Below, in pieces: positions 42,470-54,538 of a stretch of DNA of 64,000 bases (the stretch's first letter is position 1; each line of letters starts with the position of its first letter). The position numbers and the translations under genes are program-made. This DNA comes from Spiribacter salilacus. Its GTDB lineage: Bacteria > Pseudomonadota > Gammaproteobacteria > Nitrococcales > Nitrococcaceae. A model generated the notes under the pieces. It searched no databases. It worked only from the letters and a program-made list of their open reading frames with translations, and was not told the DNA's origin. The stretch is taken from assembly GCF_009649225.1 (NCBI RefSeq), contig NZ_WJPP01000003.1, positions 62,001 to 126,000 of the forward strand, read 5' to 3'.

Positions 42470-45342
42470 TTATTCAGCCCCTGTTCCATTACCTCTTCCC
42501 AAACACCCGCCACTGCTGCCGCCGTTTCTTGAACATCTTCTTCGGGCACAATGGTTGCGCGCTCCTGCAGGGCAAGACGGTGGACTAGCCCCCGATAATG
42601 CCGATAGGCATTAGCCAGTGTTGTCGCCTGCTGTGCGCTGAGCTGCTCTCCACGCTCCAGCTCATCCAGCAGTCTTATATTATCTGTGTATCGCAGCAAA
42701 CCTGAGTAGTTTGCCGCGCCCGCCAGTACCGCGTATTGAACCATGAATTCAATATCTGCGATACCGCCACGATCCTGCTTAAGATCAAACTGACCCGGGC
42801 TTTTGGCACTCAATTCTTTACGCATCCGCTCGCGCATCGTGCGAACTTCACCCTGAAGTGCCGAGTTATCTCTCGGTTTTGCCAGTATCTCTCGTCGTAA
42901 GTCTGCAAATCGCTGCTTTAGTTTTTCACTGCCTGTCACTAGTCGTGCCCGAACTAAAGCTTGGTGCTCCCATGTCCAGGCACGCTCGAATTGATAGTCC
43001 GCAAATGCATCGATACTGGTTGTGAGCAAACCTGACTGTCCACTAGGACGCAGACGGGTGTCCACTTCGTACAAAATCCCGCCAGGTGTTGGTGTGCTCA
43101 GGATATGGATGATCCGCTGCGCAAGGCGTGCAAAGAACACGGCGGCGTCGACCGGCTTATTGCCATCGGTGACTGTCCCCGATGGCACCGCATCATGCAA
43201 AAAGACAATATCCAGATCAGAGCTATAGCCCAGCTCTAGCGAACCCAACTTTCCGTAGGCGACAATGCCGAAATCAACGGGTTGGCCGTCACCGAGCAAC
43301 GGAACACCATAGCGTTGACTAACCTGTCGCCAGGCCAGCATCAGCACACGGTCCAGCACAACCTCAGCAATATCCGTCAGATAGTCGCTAACGAGCATCA
43401 CGGGAATAGAATGACTAAGGTCCGCCGCGGCGACGCGCAAAACGTGGGTTTGCTTAAAATGCCGCAGCACCTCCATTTGCTGTTCTAAATCATCGATATC
43501 CACAGCGGCCATTCGCGCATCCACTTCCGCAACTAAAGCCGTTTTTGAAAGGGGGGCATATAGCGTCCTTGGGTCCAGCAGCTCATCCAGCAAAACCGGA
43601 TGCAACGATAAATAACGGGCGATCCAAGGACTCCCCTCAACCAATCGAACTAGTTGGGAAAGCGCCATCGGATGTTCATTCAGCAATGCCAAATAGGCCG
43701 TTCGTCGCACAACCCCATCCAAAAGCGTGATCAACCGCTCAAGCCCTTGCGTTGGTGCGGGTGACGCCGCAACAGCGGCTAGCAGCATCGGCATAAGCCG
43801 ATTAAGTCGGGTGCGCCCGCGGTCGCTGAGAGCGCGAACTCGGGTGCCTGTCCTAAATTGACCAATTAAATGAAGCGCAGAATCAGGGTCGGTGAATCCG
43901 GCGCTTTCGAGGACAGCCACCGCAACGTCTTTATCTAAAACATCGTGCCAAATATCTGCATACTCAGATTCACCCGTTGGCTCAGCTTCATCCTCTTGCT
44001 GTGGAGCGACAAAAATCTGGTCGAAATGCCCCTGCACCCGTCGCCGCCAATCATCGAGCTCATCGCACAAGGCTTGCCAGTCTTTCGCGTGCATCGCTAA
44101 CGTCAAACGGTCACGATCCACCGGATCGGCAGGCAAATCATGCGACTGACGGTCGTGCATGGCTTGAATCCGGTTTTCCAATCGTCGCAGGTATTCGTAG
44201 CTTTGCATTAACTCCTGACGGGCGTGCTCAGGCAGTAGGCCATGGTCACCGAGATAGGCTAATACGGGCTGTAAAGCACGTTGCTGAAGAGCAGGGTCCT
44301 GACCTCCTCGGATCAATTGAAAGGCCTGCGCAATAAACTCTATTTCTCGAATGCCACCTCGGCCCAGCTTGACGTTATCGGCGAGTCGGCGACGTTTGAC
44401 CTCACGTGCAATCATCGCCTTCATCTCACGCAAAGATTCTAGCGCGCCGTAGTCAAAGTAACGTCGATAGACGAAAGGGCTAAGCTCGGCTAACAACGCT
44501 TCTCCACCCTCAACATCACCGGCCACGGGACGCGCTTTTATCATTGCGTAGCGTTCCCACTCGCGGCCCTGCTCAAGAAAGTAACGCTCCATTGCCGCCG
44601 CACTGACCACCAGCGGGCCGCTTTCTCCATAGGGACGCAGCCGCATATCCACCCGAAAGCACTGCCCATCGACTGTTTGCCGATCAAGCGCAGCAATGAG
44701 TGCCTGTCCAAGACGCATAAAAAATTGCTCATTCTCGACAGGCTTTTCGCCATTAGTTTGTCCGGCTTCCGGAAAAACAAAGATCAGATCGATGTCGGAG
44801 GAAAAGTTGAGCTCACGGCCACCGAGCTTTCCCATGCCCAAAACAATCATCTGAAGTTGAGTGCCTGTCCTTGAAATCGGCTGACCAAATTTTTGGGCTA
44901 ACCAGCCATGCAACCACCCCAAAGCCCCGTCAATCAGGGCATCGGCAAGCGTAGAGAGCTCGGAGAGGGTTTCGTCTAAAGGTGCCTGTCCCGTTAAATC
45001 CCGCCACGCAATGCGAAGCATTTCACGTTGGCGAAAAGATCGTAGGCACCGATGCAGGCTGTTCTCATCGCCAATTTCAGCCAATTGCCGTTCAAGAGAG
45101 TCTGCGTAATGGCCTGGCTCATACGCACGGTATAAATCGCCAGTCGTCGATAGGGAATGTAGAAGGGCCGGCTGGCGTAAACACAGCTGGCAGACAAAAT
45201 CACTGCAAGCCCATACGAAGGGTAGCTCGGCAAGCAAGGCAGGATCCTGCGGAAGATCTTCAGGCCCAGACAACCGCTCTAATGCCGTTGCAACCGGCTG
45301 CTGTAGCGAGTCGGGGAGCGTATCGAGAGACTGTTTATTCAT
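42466..45342 (-). CDS. glnE: Bifunctional glutamine synthetase adenylyltransferase / deadenylase
   Basis: A 958-residue GlnE. The N-terminal deadenylase half has VLGMGKLGGRELNFSSDIDLIF and the C-terminal adenylyl-transferase half has VAYGKLGSLELGYSSDLDIVF, the two G-x11-DxD nucleotidyltransferase motifs, each followed by a GlnE helical domain. It adjusts glutamine synthetase activity in response to PII. Seven copies of the dispersed word lie inside, six sense and one antisense (43911). It is the first gene of the glnE-ilvE-zf-hldD-waaL-GT4 run. Confidence 0.95.
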   Translation of the reverse strand: MNKQSLDTLPDSLQQPVATALERLSGPEDLPQDPALLAELPFVWACSDFVCQLCLRQPALLHSLSTTGDLYRAYEPGHYADSLERQLAEIGDENSLHRCLRSFRQREMLRIAWRDLTGQAPLDETLSELSTLADALIDGALGWLHGWLAQKFGQPISRTGTQLQMIVLGMGKLGGRELNFSSDIDLIFVFPEAGQTNGEKPVENEQFFMRLGQALIAALDRQTVDGQCFRVDMRLRPYGESGPLVVSAAAMERYFLEQGREWERYAMIKARPVAGDVEGGEALLAELSPFVYRRYFDYGALESLREMKAMIAREVKRRRLADNVKLGRGGIREIEFIAQAFQLIRGGQDPALQQRALQPVLAYLGDHGLLPEHARQELMQSYEYLRRLENRIQAMHDRQSHDLPADPVDRDRLTLAMHAKDWQALCDELDDWRRRVQGHFDQIFVAPQQEDEAEPTGESEYADIWHDVLDKDVAVAVLESAGFTDPDSALHLIGQFRTGTRVRALSDRGRTRLNRLMPMLLAAVAASPAPTQGLERLITLLDGVVRRTAYLALLNEHPMALSQLVRLVEGSPWIARYLSLHPVLLDELLDPRTLYAPLSKTALVAEVDARMAAVDIDDLEQQMEVLRHFKQTHVLRVAAADLSHSIPVMLVSDYLTDIAEVVLDRVLMLAWRQVSQRYGVPLLGDGQPVDFGIVAYGKLGSLELGYSSDLDIVFLHDAVPSGTVTDGNKPVDAAVFFARLAQRIIHILSTPTPGGILYEVDTRLRPSGQSGLLTTSIDAFADYQFERAWTWEHQALVRARLVTGSEKLKQRFADLRREILAKPRDNSALQGEVRTMRERMRKELSAKSPGQFDLKQDRGGIADIEFMVQYAVLAGAANYSGLLRYTDNIRLLDELERGEQLSAQQATTLANAYRHYRGLVHRLALQERATIVPEEDVQETAAAVAGVWEEVMEQGLNK

Positions 45343-45390
45343 GAAACAAGCTTAGCTTTGAAAAAGGACAGTCACAATTTTCTCGAAACA

Positions 45391-45418
45391 AAAAAAGCCC
45401 CGCCGAAGCGGGGCTTTT
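45391..45418. terminator. Bidirectional terminator between groEL and glnE
   Basis: GCCCCGC (45397-45403), loop CGAA, GCGGGGC (45408-45414), with A-run before and TTTT after. On the minus strand it ends the groESL transcript; the T-run is longer in that direction. A copy of the dispersed T-variant (45366-45374) lies just after it toward glnE. Confidence 0.88.
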
Positions 45419-45465
45419 GGAGCAGACCGGCCCCGATGCCGGGCCGGCGGGCTACGGAGGGCTGA

Positions 45466-47133
<1,668 letters not shown>

Positions 47134-47182
47134 CTAATTCTGTAAAAAAGTCTTACGTGTAGACGGGCAAAATGAACGGGGC

Positions 47183-47473
47183 TTAGCCCTCAATCACCGC
47201 CATAATGTCGTCTTCACGCATGACCAACACCTCATCGTCTGCAACCTTCACTTCGGTTCCAGAAAACTTACCGAAAAGCACTTTGTCCCCAACTTTGACA
47301 TCAAGGGCGCGAACTTCTCCGGAGTCGAGACGCTTACCATTACCGACGGCAAGCACCTCACCGCGAATTGGCTTTTCTGTTGCGCTATCGGGAATCACGA
47401 TGCCACCAGCGGTGGTCCGTTCTTCTTCCATGCGCTTTACAACGACTCGATCGTGTAGCGGGCGAAGATTCAT
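47183..47473 (-). CDS. groES: GroES co-chaperonin
   Basis: 96 residues from the second ATG at 47473, because AGGGAG lies 8 bases before it, while it is only two bases from the first ATG (47479). [17 protein letters not shown] and the mobile loop [15 protein letters not shown] are typical. First gene of the groES-groEL operon, under the CIRCE element. Confidence 0.96.
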   Translation of the reverse strand: MNLRPLHDRVVVKRMEEERTTAGGIVIPDSATEKPIRGEVLAVGNGKRLDSGEVRALDVKVGDKVLFGKFSGTEVKVADDEVLVMREDDIMAVIEG

Positions 47474-47522
47474 CCTCATTTCTCCCTAACTGTTAATTGA
47501 AAAACGGGTAGCGCTAAATTTG

Positions 47523-47549
47523 TTAGCACTCGTCACATGTGAGTGCTAA
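47523..47549. promoter_or_regulatory. CIRCE element (HrcA operator)
   Basis: TTAGCACTC, 9 bases, GAGTGCTAA: a perfect match to the CIRCE consensus. It lies 50 bases upstream of the groES start, immediately downstream of the candidate -10 box, so HrcA binding would block transcription start. hrcA is not in the window. Confidence 0.96.
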
Positions 47550-47576
47550 TGATAGTGATGAAACCTTCCACGTCAA
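47549..47576 (-). promoter_or_regulatory. Candidate sigma70 promoter of groES-groEL
   Basis: Read on the minus strand: TTGACG (47576-47571), 16 bases, TATCAT (47554-47549), each five of six to consensus. The CIRCE operator begins at the last base of the -10 box, as expected for HrcA control. No sigma32-like CCCCAT box was seen. Confidence 0.7.
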
Positions 47577-47610
47577 TACCTAGTCGTACATGCAGTGATA
47601 AAATGCCGTC

Positions 47611-47934
47611 ATGAATTCTGTACTCGTTGTATTTATCACCTGCCCCGACCATGCATCGGCCGATCAATTAGCCATTGAGTTAATCGAGCAACGCCATGCA
47701 GCCTGTGTGAACTTGATGCCCGGGCTGACCTCGGTGTACCGATGGGCGGGAAAAATTGAGAAAGACCAAGAGGTTCTGTTAGTGGCAAAAACCACCGATA
47801 CCGCATTTGCTGGACTCAAGACATGTGTGCAGACGCTACACCCGGCCGAGTTACCGGAAATTATCGCTATGCCAGTTTCTGATGGACTCCCCAAGTACCT
47901 CCAGTGGGTTAACGCCGAGACATCTAAGCAATGA
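47611..47934 (+). CDS. cutA: Divalent-cation tolerance protein CutA
   Basis: A 107-residue CutA: VVFITCPDHASADQLAIELIE at the start, CVNLMPGLTSVYRWAGKI and LPEIIAMPVSDGLPKYLQWV near the end. Trimeric PII-like fold, metal-linked but with unclear function. It is divergent from groES. The stop overlaps the dsbD start (ATGA). The start has only a weak ribosome binding site. Confidence 0.94.
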   Translation: MNSVLVVFITCPDHASADQLAIELIEQRHAACVNLMPGLTSVYRWAGKIEKDQEVLLVAKTTDTAFAGLKTCVQTLHPAELPEIIAMPVSDGLPKYLQWVNAETSKQ

Positions 47935-49802
47935 AAATCATTGCTAGCGTCTTTGCCGCATTGCTATGGCTTTTGCCAATAACTGCGCAGTCTCAGGCCT
48001 CATTCAGCCAACTCTTTGGCAATAACAACCAGGCCAGCACCGATATTCTGGCCGTAGAAGATGCGTTTCCTGTGCGCATCGACACAAATAGCGAAACCGC
48101 ACCAGCCGTTTACATTGATGTTGCCCCCGGCTATTACATTTACCGCGACAGCCTGACCTTCACGCCAGAACAGATCACCCCCGCGTTCCCAGATGCCACG
48201 ATTAAAGAAGATGAGTTTTTCGGGCAACAACCCGTTTACACCGAGCCAGTCAAAATACCGCTTAAGGAGATGCCAGATAGCGCTATTGAGATGACGCTGC
48301 AGGGCTGCGCCGAGGTGGGCGTTTGCTATCCGCCGTATCGTATTAGCTGGACAGGCACTGATATCGAGCAAACACCGACCTATACGATTGACCCAACCGC
48401 CGTTGCTTTAACCCCGAATCCAACAGCTGCAGCTTCAACGTCAATATCAACGTCAGCACCAGAGCCCGCGCCCGCAGGGTCTACTAACGCGCTCCAGCAG
48501 CTGCTTACTGAAGCCAGCCTGCCCGCCATTCTTGGGGGATTTTTTGTTGCCGGACTGCTGCTAGCGTTTACCGCTTGTTTGTATCCGATGATCCCGATTT
48601 TGTCGGGACTGATTGCTGGTGACCCGCACCGCAGCGGCAGCCTGCGTGCGTTTGGTTTGTCGCTGGTCTACATCGAGGCTACGGCAATTACTTATGCGCT
48701 TGCCGGGGTTGCCGCTGGCATGACCGGCGCGGCGATTCAAGCAGACCTCCAGTCGCCTTGGGTGCTCGGTAGCTTTGCAGGGCTGTTCGTTATTCTTGCG
48801 CTTGGCATGTTTGGGGCCTTTGAACTCCGTATGCCAGCAGCCGTGCAAACCCGACTAACCAATCTCTCTAATCGACAACGCGGTGGCACCTGGATTGGCG
48901 TGGCAATTATGGGTGTCCTCTCAACATTGATTGTTGGGGCATGCTCCGGCCCCGCGCTGATTGCAGCCCTAGTCTTCATTGGAACCACCGGTGATGCCTG
49001 GCTTGGCGGCCTTGCTTTATTCACGTTGGCCAATGGCATGGGTCTGCCTCTATTACTCATCGGCACCGCGGCCGGCCGCTGGCTGCCTCGTAGTGGGCCT
49101 TGGATGAATCATGTACGCGCCATTTTTGGCATTGGATTCCTGGCGGTTGCCCTGTGGATGCTCGAGCGCTTTCTTGCAGGCCCGCTAACGCTAGCTCTCT
49201 GGGGATTATTGTTACTAGGTAGCGGAGTTTGGCTGGGGGCGTTAGAAAAGGACAGGCACTTTTTAGGTATCAACCCGCGGCTAACCCGCGCGATGGGTTT
49301 AGCGCTTTTGGTTTGGGGTGCTGCAAGCTTGATCGGGGCGGCAAGTGGCGGACGATCCGTGCTTCAACCGTTGGCAACAATCGGCCCATCGATGGGTGTC
49401 CAGGAAGGCGCAGAACAAACCAGAAAACTCCCCTTCCGCGATGTGGAAACATTGGAGACATTAAATGAAGCGCTGGCAGCAGCAGAGCAGGCTGGCCGCC
49501 CTAGCATGGTCGATATTTATGCGGATTGGTGCATTTATTGCGTGCAGCTTGAACGGCGCACATTTACCGACCCGCGGGTTCATGAGGCAGTGGCTGAGGC
49601 TGTTTTACTTCGAGTTGATGTCACCGAGATGAATGCTAACGACAAAGAAATCCTGCGCGCACTGGATGTTTATTTGCCACCGGCCATCATCTTTTTTGAC
49701 CAACAAGGAAACGAGACACCCAACACACGGGTTGTCAATTTTCTTAATGCAGAACAGTTTATCGACCAGGCCCGCACCGGCCTGCGCCTGGGTAGCCCCT
49801 GA
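47931..49802 (+). CDS. dsbD: Thiol:disulfide interchange protein DsbD
   Basis: A 623-residue protein. Signal peptide ends TAQSQA, the periplasmic alpha domain has the redox pair in GCAEVGVCYPPY, the central domain has eight helices with ACLYPMIPILSG and ACSGPALIAAL as the membrane Cys pair, and the gamma thioredoxin domain has YADWCIYCVQLE. It carries reducing power from cytosolic thioredoxin to the periplasm. The thioredoxin-fold gene overlaps its stop. Two sense copies of the dispersed word lie in a loop and near the periplasmic domain end (48349, 49250). Confidence 0.93.
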   Translation: MKIIASVFAALLWLLPITAQSQASFSQLFGNNNQASTDILAVEDAFPVRIDTNSETAPAVYIDVAPGYYIYRDSLTFTPEQITPAFPDATIKEDEFFGQQPVYTEPVKIPLKEMPDSAIEMTLQGCAEVGVCYPPYRISWTGTDIEQTPTYTIDPTAVALTPNPTAAASTSISTSAPEPAPAGSTNALQQLLTEASLPAILGGFFVAGLLLAFTACLYPMIPILSGLIAGDPHRSGSLRAFGLSLVYIEATAITYALAGVAAGMTGAAIQADLQSPWVLGSFAGLFVILALGMFGAFELRMPAAVQTRLTNLSNRQRGGTWIGVAIMGVLSTLIVGACSGPALIAALVFIGTTGDAWLGGLALFTLANGMGLPLLLIGTAAGRWLPRSGPWMNHVRAIFGIGFLAVALWMLERFLAGPLTLALWGLLLLGSGVWLGALEKDRHFLGINPRLTRAMGLALLVWGAASLIGAASGGRSVLQPLATIGPSMGVQEGAEQTRKLPFRDVETLETLNEALAAAEQAGRPSMVDIYADWCIYCVQLERRTFTDPRVHEAVAEAVLLRVDVTEMNANDKEILRALDVYLPPAIIFFDQQGNETPNTRVVNFLNAEQFIDQARTGLRLGSP

Positions 49803-50332
49803 TGAACCCGGCAATTCGAACTCCATTAACCATCCTCTTTGCCGCCGTCATCGGCGCAATCATTGGTATAACGGCTATCCTCTGGCTACAAAAAACACCC
49901 GAAACGATCACGCAAAGACCGGAATTCACGTTGCCGGATTTACAAGGACAGGCACTTTCAATCTCCGACTGGGACGGCCAAGTCGTTGTGCTTAACTTTT
50001 GGGCCACATGGTGCACGCCGTGTCGCGAAGAAATCCCACTGTTTAATGAGCTGCAGCAGCGGTTTTATGATGACGGCGTGAGGTTTGTCGGGGTCGCCAT
50101 TGATGACCTAGAGCCAATTCGCGGGTTTCTTGCCCAGGTGCCAATGAACTACCCCACGGTCTATGGCATGACAGAAGCACTCGACGTGAGCGCGGCGTAC
50201 GGGAATGACCGCGGCACCTTGCCGTATACCGTCATCATCGACCGTCAAGGCAACATCATCGAACGGTTTATGGGGCAAATTTACGCCGAAGATTTAGTGC
50301 CTGTCCTCGAAAAAGCAATTCGCCAAAGATGA
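49802..50332 (+). CDS. TlpA-like membrane-anchored thioredoxin
   Basis: A 176-residue protein with one N-terminal anchor helix (LTILFAAVIGAIIGITAILWL) and a periplasmic thioredoxin fold with FWATWCTPCREEIPLF. Probably receives electrons from DsbD and reduces cytochrome c or other periplasmic targets. Two copies of the dispersed word: 49946 encodes GQA of the strand LQGQALSISDW, where related proteins have GKxVSL, and 50298 encodes VPV near the C-terminus. Confidence 0.9.
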   Translation: MNPAIRTPLTILFAAVIGAIIGITAILWLQKTPETITQRPEFTLPDLQGQALSISDWDGQVVVLNFWATWCTPCREEIPLFNELQQRFYDDGVRFVGVAIDDLEPIRGFLAQVPMNYPTVYGMTEALDVSAAYGNDRGTLPYTVIIDRQGNIIERFMGQIYAEDLVPVLEKAIRQR

Positions 50333-50408
50333 GAAATAGCCGGGAAACGGTCGACATTTTCGCTGAAATGCGCCAGAATTCGCTCCGCTGATAAGCGAGG
50401 AACTCACC

Positions 50409-50852
50409 ATGAAAAGAATTTTGGTTTTACACGGGCCCAATCTCAACCTGCTGGGTCAGCGTGAACCGGATGTTTATGGTTCAACCACGCTCACGCAAAT
50501 AAATAGCCGCCTAGAGTTGATGGCAAAGGAAGCCGGCGCAGAGCTTTTTGCGCTGCAAAGTAATGCTGAACACACGCTTGTTGACCGCATCCAACAGGCA
50601 AAAGATGAACAGATAAACGGCATTATCATCAACCCGGCAGGTTTTACGCACACTAGCGTGGCGCTGCGAGATGCATTACTTGCGGTTGCCATTCCGTTTA
50701 TCGAGGTCCACCTGTCCAATCCGGCTGCGCGAGAGTCATTTAGACATCAGTCTTTTCTGACCGACGTTGCCAAGGGGTTGATTGCCGGGTTAGGCCCGAT
50801 TGGTTATGAATTGGCATTGCAAACGTTTTTGCAATCGCCCCAACAAGACTGA
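50409..50852 (+). CDS. aroQ: Type II 3-dehydroquinate dehydratase
   Basis: A 147-residue enzyme: [21 protein letters not shown], the catalytic Tyr and Arg loop, [18 protein letters not shown] and [16 protein letters not shown]. It catalyses the third step of the shikimate path. It lies 76 bases after the thioredoxin gene and 9 bases before accB, the usual aroQ-accB-accC order. Confidence 0.96.
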   Translation: MKRILVLHGPNLNLLGQREPDVYGSTTLTQINSRLELMAKEAGAELFALQSNAEHTLVDRIQQAKDEQINGIIINPAGFTHTSVALRDALLAVAIPFIEVHLSNPAARESFRHQSFLTDVAKGLIAGLGPIGYELALQTFLQSPQQD

Positions 50853-50861
50853 GAAGCATCC

Positions 50862-51308
50862 ATGGATATTCGCAAAATAAAGCGGCTCATTGAGTTATTA
50901 GATGAATCTGGCGTTAATGAAATTGAAATTCACGAAGGCGAAGAAAGCGTTCGCATCAGCCGCGGCGGCACTCAGGTAGCTGCTCCGGCACCGGTGTACT
51001 CAGCACCACCCGCGCCGCCTGCCCCGACCACGCCAACTGCTACTACAACCGAATCTAATGAGTCAGAACCAACGGGGCATCTTGTTCGCTCGCCGATGGT
51101 CGGCACGTTTTATCGCGCCCCATCACCAGAGGCCAATGCCTTCGTAGAAGAGGGACAGACAGTTACAGCTGGCGATACGCTTTGCATTATTGAAGCCATG
51201 AAAATGCTTAACCAAATTGAAGCAGATCGCAGTGGTGTGGTGACGCGTGTGCTTCTTGAAAATGGTCAGCCAGTTGAGTTTGACCAGCCCTTATTTGTAA
51301 TCGACTAA
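50862..51308 (+). CDS. accB: Biotin carboxyl carrier protein of acetyl-CoA carboxylase
   Basis: A 148-residue BCCP. N-terminal helix [20 protein letters not shown], an Ala/Pro/Thr-rich linker (about 45-70) and the biotinyl domain with the acceptor Lys in [12 protein letters not shown]. It carries CO2 from AccC to the transcarboxylase. Between 50853 and 50861 lies a short gap to aroQ. Confidence 0.96.
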   Translation: MDIRKIKRLIELLDESGVNEIEIHEGEESVRISRGGTQVAAPAPVYSAPPAPPAPTTPTATTTESNESEPTGHLVRSPMVGTFYRAPSPEANAFVEEGQTVTAGDTLCIIEAMKMLNQIEADRSGVVTRVLLENGQPVEFDQPLFVID

Positions 51309-51321
51309 GAGGCAAAGCGGC

Positions 51322-52665
51322 ATGATCGAAAAAGTGCTCATCGCCAATCGCGGCGAAATTGCCTTACGAATTCTTCGGGCGTGTCGAGAATTGGGTATCG
51401 GCACGGTGGCTGTCCACTCCACGGCCGACCGTGACCTTAAGCATGTCCGCTTAGCCGATGAATCTGTCTGTATCGGCGGGGCGAGTGCCACCGAAAGTTA
51501 TCTCAATATTCCGGCCATCATTAGTGCAGCCGAAGTAACAGACGCCACCGCCATTCATCCGGGTTATGGCTTTCTTGCTGAAAATGCAGACTTTGCCGAG
51601 CGCGTTGAAGAATCTGGGTTTCGCTTTATTGGCCCCACCGCCGAGACCATCCGCATGATGGGAAATAAGGTTTCGGCGATCAAAGCGATGAAGGCTGCCG
51701 GCATCCCTTGTGTGCCCGGCTCGAATGGTCCGCTGGACGACAACGAACACCGCAACCTCAAATTAGCAGCTGAAATCGGCTATCCGGTGATGATTAAAGC
51801 AGCAGCCGGTGGCGGCGGACGCGGAATGCGGGTGGTTCACGATGAAACACAACTCCTCGAAGCCATTGCGCTAACACGCACTGAGGCGCAGTCCGCGTTT
51901 GGCAGCAACATTGTGTATATGGAGAAATACCTGGGTAACCCACGGCACATTGAGGTGCAGGTCTTAGCAGACACCCACGGTAACGCCGTTCATTTGGGCG
52001 AGCGCGATTGCTCCATGCAGCGCCGCCACCAAAAGGTGATTGAAGAGAGCCCAGCACCCGGCATTACCGCCGAAGAGCGCGAGATGATCGGTGAGCGCTG
52101 TGCCGAGGCCTGCCGAAAGATTGGTTATCGCGGCGCTGGAACCTTCGAATTCCTCTACGAAGATGGTGAATTCTATTTCATCGAAATGAACACCCGCATC
52201 CAGGTGGAACACCCGGTCACTGAGCTCGTCACTGGCCAAGATCTCGTGGTGGAGCAAATTCGCATTGCCGCCGGCGAAACATTGTCCTTTGATCAGTCAG
52301 ATATTGTTTTTCGCGGGCATGCCATCGAATGCCGAATTAATGCGGAAGACCCGGAGCGATTTGTTCCCTCGCCCGGACCCATCAGCCTATACCACCCACC
52401 CGGGGGGCCTGGTGTGCGGGTTGATTCACATGTGTACACCGGCTATGTTGTGCCACCTTACTATGACTCGATGATTGGCAAGATCATCACTTGGGGAGAA
52501 ACGCGCGATACCGCCATCGCTCGTATGCATACGGCGCTCGGCGAAATGGTCATCGAGGGTATTAAGACCAATATTCCCCTGCAGCAGAAGCTCATGAAGG
52601 ATGAAGCATTCCGCCGTGGCGGGGCCAATATCCATTATTTGGAAAAGAAATTAGGCCTTAGCTGA
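51322..52665 (+). CDS. accC: Biotin carboxylase
   Basis: A 447-residue ATP-grasp enzyme. [22 protein letters not shown] opens the protein, [13 protein letters not shown] is the ATP-lid loop, and [16 protein letters not shown] with [14 protein letters not shown] form the metal and bicarbonate site. It carboxylates BCCP-biotin. One antisense copy of the dispersed word (51407) encodes a tolerant surface strand (VAVHST). Confidence 0.97.
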   Translation: MIEKVLIANRGEIALRILRACRELGIGTVAVHSTADRDLKHVRLADESVCIGGASATESYLNIPAIISAAEVTDATAIHPGYGFLAENADFAERVEESGFRFIGPTAETIRMMGNKVSAIKAMKAAGIPCVPGSNGPLDDNEHRNLKLAAEIGYPVMIKAAAGGGGRGMRVVHDETQLLEAIALTRTEAQSAFGSNIVYMEKYLGNPRHIEVQVLADTHGNAVHLGERDCSMQRRHQKVIEESPAPGITAEEREMIGERCAEACRKIGYRGAGTFEFLYEDGEFYFIEMNTRIQVEHPVTELVTGQDLVVEQIRIAAGETLSFDQSDIVFRGHAIECRINAEDPERFVPSPGPISLYHPPGGPGVRVDSHVYTGYVVPPYYDSMIGKIITWGETRDTAIARMHTALGEMVIEGIKTNIPLQQKLMKDEAFRRGGANIHYLEKKLGLS

Positions 52666-52669
52666 GCGC

Positions 52670-53458
52670 TCAGCTAAATAAAAGGCGAAGCCCGACAAGC
52701 GCAAGAAATATCGCAAAGCCCTGTTTTAACAGCCGGCTCGGCAGGCGACTGGCTAAACGCGCGCCAATCGGCGCCAAGAACACGCTTGCGACCGCTACGC
52801 CAAATACCGCCGGCCAGTAGATATATCCCGTGCTGTAGGCCGGCAGTTGATCATCACCGGTGCCTGCCAGCATAAACCCAACCGATCCGGCCACCGCAAT
52901 AAAAACTCCCGCAGCAGCTGAGGTTCCTACCGCTTGGCGCATGGCTACGCCCGTCCAGAGCAAAAAGGGCACCACCATCGTGCCGCCACCAATCCCAACA
53001 AGGCTAGAAAGACACCCAATCAAAAACCCGACTACCGACACAATAAACGGCGCCGGCATACCGCGCGCAGACTCTGGCTGAACACCAAAAAACATTCGCA
53101 GAGAGAACAGCAGCAGAAATACGCCAAAGATAATTTTGAGTGCCTCTCCTGAAAGCGCGGCGGCAACCTGCGACCCGGTTAACGCGCCCAAAACCAAGCC
53201 CAGCACCAACCAGGGCAGTACGCTAATGACAAGGTTGCCGAGTCGCCAATGGGCATGGGCCGATGAAATACCCGTAAACACGATGGTGGCTAGCGAACTA
53301 CCGACCGCAACGTGCATCGCAACATCTTCGCTCATGCCCTGCGCAGCAAAAATCGGGAGCATGGCCGGCACCATCACAACGCCACCGCCAAGACCAAACA
53401 GCCCAGACGTTAATCCAACGAAAACCCCCGCAATCATGTAGAGCAGAAAATCAAGCAC
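52670..53458 (-). CDS. TauE/SafE-family membrane exporter
   Basis: A 262-residue protein of about eight helices in two repeats: GLTSGLFGLGGGVVMVPAML and GCLSSLVGIGGGTMVVPFLL. This family exports sulfoacetate, sulfite or related anions. Convergent with accC by 4 bases. Substrate unknown. Confidence 0.88.
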   Translation of the reverse strand: MLDFLLYMIAGVFVGLTSGLFGLGGGVVMVPAMLPIFAAQGMSEDVAMHVAVGSSLATIVFTGISSAHAHWRLGNLVISVLPWLVLGLVLGALTGSQVAAALSGEALKIIFGVFLLLFSLRMFFGVQPESARGMPAPFIVSVVGFLIGCLSSLVGIGGGTMVVPFLLWTGVAMRQAVGTSAAAGVFIAVAGSVGFMLAGTGDDQLPAYSTGYIYWPAVFGVAVASVFLAPIGARLASRLPSRLLKQGFAIFLALVGLRLLFS

Positions 53459-53566
53459 TGCTCGCTCCCTCGCCTAAATGCCAACGAAGTATACAGAAAG
53501 CATGCGAGCACAGGCTGGATTACTCTACAATCGCTATATCGAGAGCTATTTCACAGGAGCGCATCA

Positions 53567-54532
53567 ATGTCGCGCACCCAAACTATCTGCATTCTTGGCG
53601 GGACAGGCTTCATTGGCCGACGCATTGCCAATCATCTGGCCAATACAGCCGTTCATATTCGCGTACTCACCCGCCATCGTGAACGCAATCGCCATCTGCT
53701 ACCTATCCCCAATCTTGAATTAGTTGAGGTCAATGTTCATGACACTGAGGCACTGAACGAGGCACTCACAGGCGCAGATGTGGTGATCAATCTCATCGCC
53801 ATTCTCAACGAGGACAAAAAACCGGGGCGCCGCTTCGAGGACATCCACGTTAAGTTGGTTGAAAAAATTCTGGCTGCCTGCACGGCAACCGGCGTGAAGC
53901 GGCTATTGCACATGTCCTCACTGGGCGCAGCAGAAGATGCACCTAGCCGATATCAGCAAACCAAAGCCAAAGGTGAGCAGCTTGCGCTAGCAGCAAATAG
54001 CACCGAGATGGCAGTCACCGTTTTTAAACCTTCGGTGGTCTTCGGCCCAAATGACAGCTTTTTAAATACCTTCGCCAACTTGCTCAAAGTGTCACCTGTC
54101 ATGCCGTTACCCACACCAAATGCCCGTTTTCAGCCGGTTTTCGTCGATGATGTTGCCACTGCATTTATTAAGGTGATCGACGATGCAGACACCTTCGGGA
54201 AGGCCTATGAGCTCGGTGGGCCTCACGTTTATACGCTGGAAACCCTTGTGCGGTACGTCGCGCAGCTGCTGGGCCGTCGTCGCCTCATCATTGGCTTGTC
54301 TGATGGGCTCTCCAAGCTGCAGGGCAAAATCATGCAACATGCACCGGGTAAACCCTACACCTACGACAACTACCTCTCCGCACAGGTTGATAACGTCTGC
54401 ACTGAAAATGGGTTGCTCATATTGGACATCCACCCTACCGCGCTGGAGGCCATCGCGCCGGATTACATCGGCGGGCATAGCCCACGGGGTCGTTATGACG
54501 AGTGGCGACGTGACGCAGGACGGCATGGCTAG
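53567..54532 (+). CDS. NDUFA9-like atypical short-chain dehydrogenase
   Basis: A 321-residue NAD(P)-binding protein. ICILGGTGFIGRRIANHLA opens the protein and ALTGADVVINLIAILNE, KRLLHMSSLGAAEDAPSRY and FKPSVVFGPNDSFLNTFANLL follow, as in the complex I NDUFA9/YwnB-like subgroup. Catalytic YxxxK is replaced by YQQTKAKGE. A redox-sensing or quinone-linked role is inferred. The cca gene follows after 6 bases. Confidence 0.83.
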   Translation: MSRTQTICILGGTGFIGRRIANHLANTAVHIRVLTRHRERNRHLLPIPNLELVEVNVHDTEALNEALTGADVVINLIAILNEDKKPGRRFEDIHVKLVEKILAACTATGVKRLLHMSSLGAAEDAPSRYQQTKAKGEQLALAANSTEMAVTVFKPSVVFGPNDSFLNTFANLLKVSPVMPLPTPNARFQPVFVDDVATAFIKVIDDADTFGKAYELGGPHVYTLETLVRYVAQLLGRRRLIIGLSDGLSKLQGKIMQHAPGKPYTYDNYLSAQVDNVCTENGLLILDIHPTALEAIAPDYIGGHSPRGRYDEWRRDAGRHG

Positions 54533-54538
54533 GCCACG

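Noticed and set aside
48000-48371. 123-codon open frame antisense to dsbD
   Set aside because: Shadow of the periplasmic-domain coding sequence; no start signals.
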